Shown here in pieces: positions 62,649-64,000 of a stretch of DNA of 64,000 bases; positions within the stretch are counted from its first letter, which is position 1, and each line of letters starts with the position of its first letter. A program made the position numbers and the translations under genes. The stretch is from Crossaster papposus (Eukaryota > Echinodermata > Asteroidea > Velatida > Solasteridae): positions 1,240,001 to 1,304,000 of the forward strand of contig JBAIAA010000262.1 in assembly GCA_037893245.1 (NCBI GenBank), read 5' to 3'. Under the pieces are notes generated by a model. The model had not been told where the DNA came from, made no database searches, and saw nothing but the letters and a program-made list of their open reading frames with translations.

Positions 62649-64000
62649 TCATGTGAATTTAGAAACAGCAAACAAAATTAAAGGAATAAATTGTAAAAAC
62701 ATTCTAAAATATTTATTACATTTGAATAACAGTGAAGCAAAAATACCTCTTTAGCAGAACGAGGTTTTGGTCCTCGGACATCTTGGTTATGGGCCCAGCA
62801 CGCTCCCACTGCTCCACTATGCGTAACTATTTTTAATGAAAATGAAATCACTATTAAGGAAATAATTATCCTGAGCAGACCGAGGTTGTGGTCATCCGAC
62901 CTCTCCGTTACTGACCAAGAAAGTGTCTACTTCGTCACTCTGAGTAGAGTACCTCAAGTCATACCAAAAACTTGTTAGCAGAGCGATGTTTCAATCCTTG
63001 GACCTCTGGGTTATGGGCCCAGCACGCTACCACTGCGCCACTCTGCTTCATGTGAATTTAGAAACAACAAACACAATTAAAGCAGACATTCTAAAATATT
63101 TATTAAATTTGAATAACAGTGAAGCAAAAATACCTCTTTAGCAGAGCGAGGTTTGGGTCTACGGACCTCTGGGTTATGGGCCCAGCACGCTCCCACTGCA
63201 ACACTATGCGTAACTATTTTTAATGAAAATGAAATCACTATTAAGGAAATAATTATCCTGAGCAGACCGAGGTTGTGGTCATCCGACCTCTCCGTTACTG
63301 ACCAAGAAAGTGTCTACTTCGTCACTCTGAGTCGAGTACCTCAAGTCATACCAAAAACTTGTTAGCAGAGCGAAATTTCGATCTTCGGACCTCTGGGTTA
63401 TGGGCCCATCACGCTTCCACTGCGCCACTCTGCTTCATGTGAATTTAGAAACAGCAAACAAAATTAAAGGAAAAAATTGTAAAAACATTCTAAAATATTT
63501 ATTACATTTGAATAACAGTGAAGCAAAAATACCTCTTTAGCAGAACGAGGTTTTGGTCCTCGGACATCTTGGTTATGGGCCCAGCACGCTCCCACTGCTC
63601 CACTATGCGTAACTATTTTTAATGAAAATGAAATCACTATTAAGGAAATAATTATCCTGAGCAGACCGAGGTTGTGGTCATCCGACCTCTCCGTTACTGA
63701 CCAAGAAAGTGTCTACTTCGTCACTCTGAGTCGAGTACCTTAAGTCATACCAAAAACTTGTTAGCAGAGCAAGGTTTCGATCCTCGGACCTCTGGGTTAT
63801 GGGCCCAGCACGCGTCCACTGCGCCACTCTGCTTCATGTGAATTTAGAAACAACAAACAAAATTAAAGCAGACATTCTAAAAACATTCTAAAATATGTAT
63901 TACATTTGAATAACAGTGAAGCAAAAATACCTCTTTAGCCGAGCGAGGTTTTGGTCCTCGGACCTCTGTGTTATGGGCCCAGCACGCTCCCACTGCTCCA

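Larger units (their letters stand above)
25586..64000 (-). repeat. tRNA-iMet-derived tandem array, right block
   Basis: Longest block, 38.4 kb, interrupted only by a 273-bp MITE at 35492-35764. It holds the three perfectly paired initiator tRNA genes (28.1-31.7 kb). From about 37.9 kb onward it is organised into multi-kb tandem duplications, some nearly identical. From about 49.7 kb the C module mostly carries the variant GACCTCTCCGTTAC instead of GAACTCTCGGTTAC, marking a separate homogenisation domain. The block ends inside a module at the window edge, so the array continues. Confidence 0.93.

Noticed and set aside
293-63365. Dozens of recurring 60-110 codon ORFs on the plus strand (for example 53524-53736) with residues like NENEITIKEIII.
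   Set aside because: They run antisense through tRNA modules and spacers, appear and vanish with single-base changes between repeat copies, and show no domain or codon constraint. They are repeat artefacts likely to be mis-annotated as hypothetical proteins.
25586-64000. tRNA-derived SINE family.
   Set aside because: No non-tRNA body with a poly-A or simple tail, no target-site duplications, and strict head-to-tail register. A tandem tRNA gene array fits better.

Overview
The window is eukaryotic, almost certainly metazoan. It is about 53 kb of tandem repeat, in three blocks (1-13597, 15245-16346, 25586-64000), interrupted by two large insertions and one small one. The repeat is not an anonymous satellite. 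It is built from 72-bp tRNA bodies, all on the minus strand, and the best copies are textbook eukaryotic initiator tRNA-Met(CAT) genes: A1:U72 pair, three G:C pairs at the base of the anticodon stem, loop CCCATAA, T-loop ATCGAAA, no CCA, no intron. Three copies (28134-28205, 30108-30179, 31634-31705) have every stem fully paired, and each is followed within six bases by an oligo-T Pol III terminator. Several others differ by one tolerated base. Most of the other modules (roughly 260-270 at the observed spacing, not individually counted) have lost pairing or have a changed T-loop.

The basic period is a 398-bp dimer (174 + 224 bp) with three tRNA-derived modules: A (canonical initiator type), B (T-loop ACCAAAA, damaged acceptor stem) and C (a strongly diverged 72-nt tRNA fossil with loop TCAGTAA). 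The dimers are arranged in higher-order repeats of about 1368/1369, 1991, 2153-2166, 3149 and 3551 bp. Some are nearly identical, so unequal exchange or gene conversion is recent. Subfamilies with changed anticodons (CTT, CCT, CAC, AAT and singletons) have spread by these duplications. The array runs off both ends of the window.

Insertion 1 (13598-15244) replaces about 0.1 kb of array. It has a 107-bp imperfect hairpin at its left end, a 30-bp perfect palindrome near its right end, and between them a possible 3' terminal exon (splice acceptor, open frame, AATAAA) of unknown identity.

Insertion 2 (16347-25585, about 9.2 kb) is a decayed tyrosine-recombinase (YR) retrotransposon, closest in domain content to Ngaro: gag-like fragments, a split CCHC knuckle, the N-terminal part of a reverse transcriptase, RNase H, an SGNH hydrolase, and a YR with its catalytic Arg, His-x-x-Arg and Tyr. 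The ORFs are broken by frameshifts and the RT palm (YxDD) is missing. An 18-bp inverted repeat lies at the outer junctions, which is unusual for Ngaro. A roughly 60-bp minisatellite (about 18830-20620) lies between the gag-like pieces.

Insertion 3 (35492-35764) is a 273-bp fold-back MITE with a perfect 8-bp target duplication, hAT-like.

The host is probably an invertebrate animal, perhaps marine. This rests only on the eukaryotic initiator tRNA, spliceosomal-type acceptors, polyadenylation signal and Ngaro/hAT elements; the species cannot be named. No intact protein-coding host gene was found.
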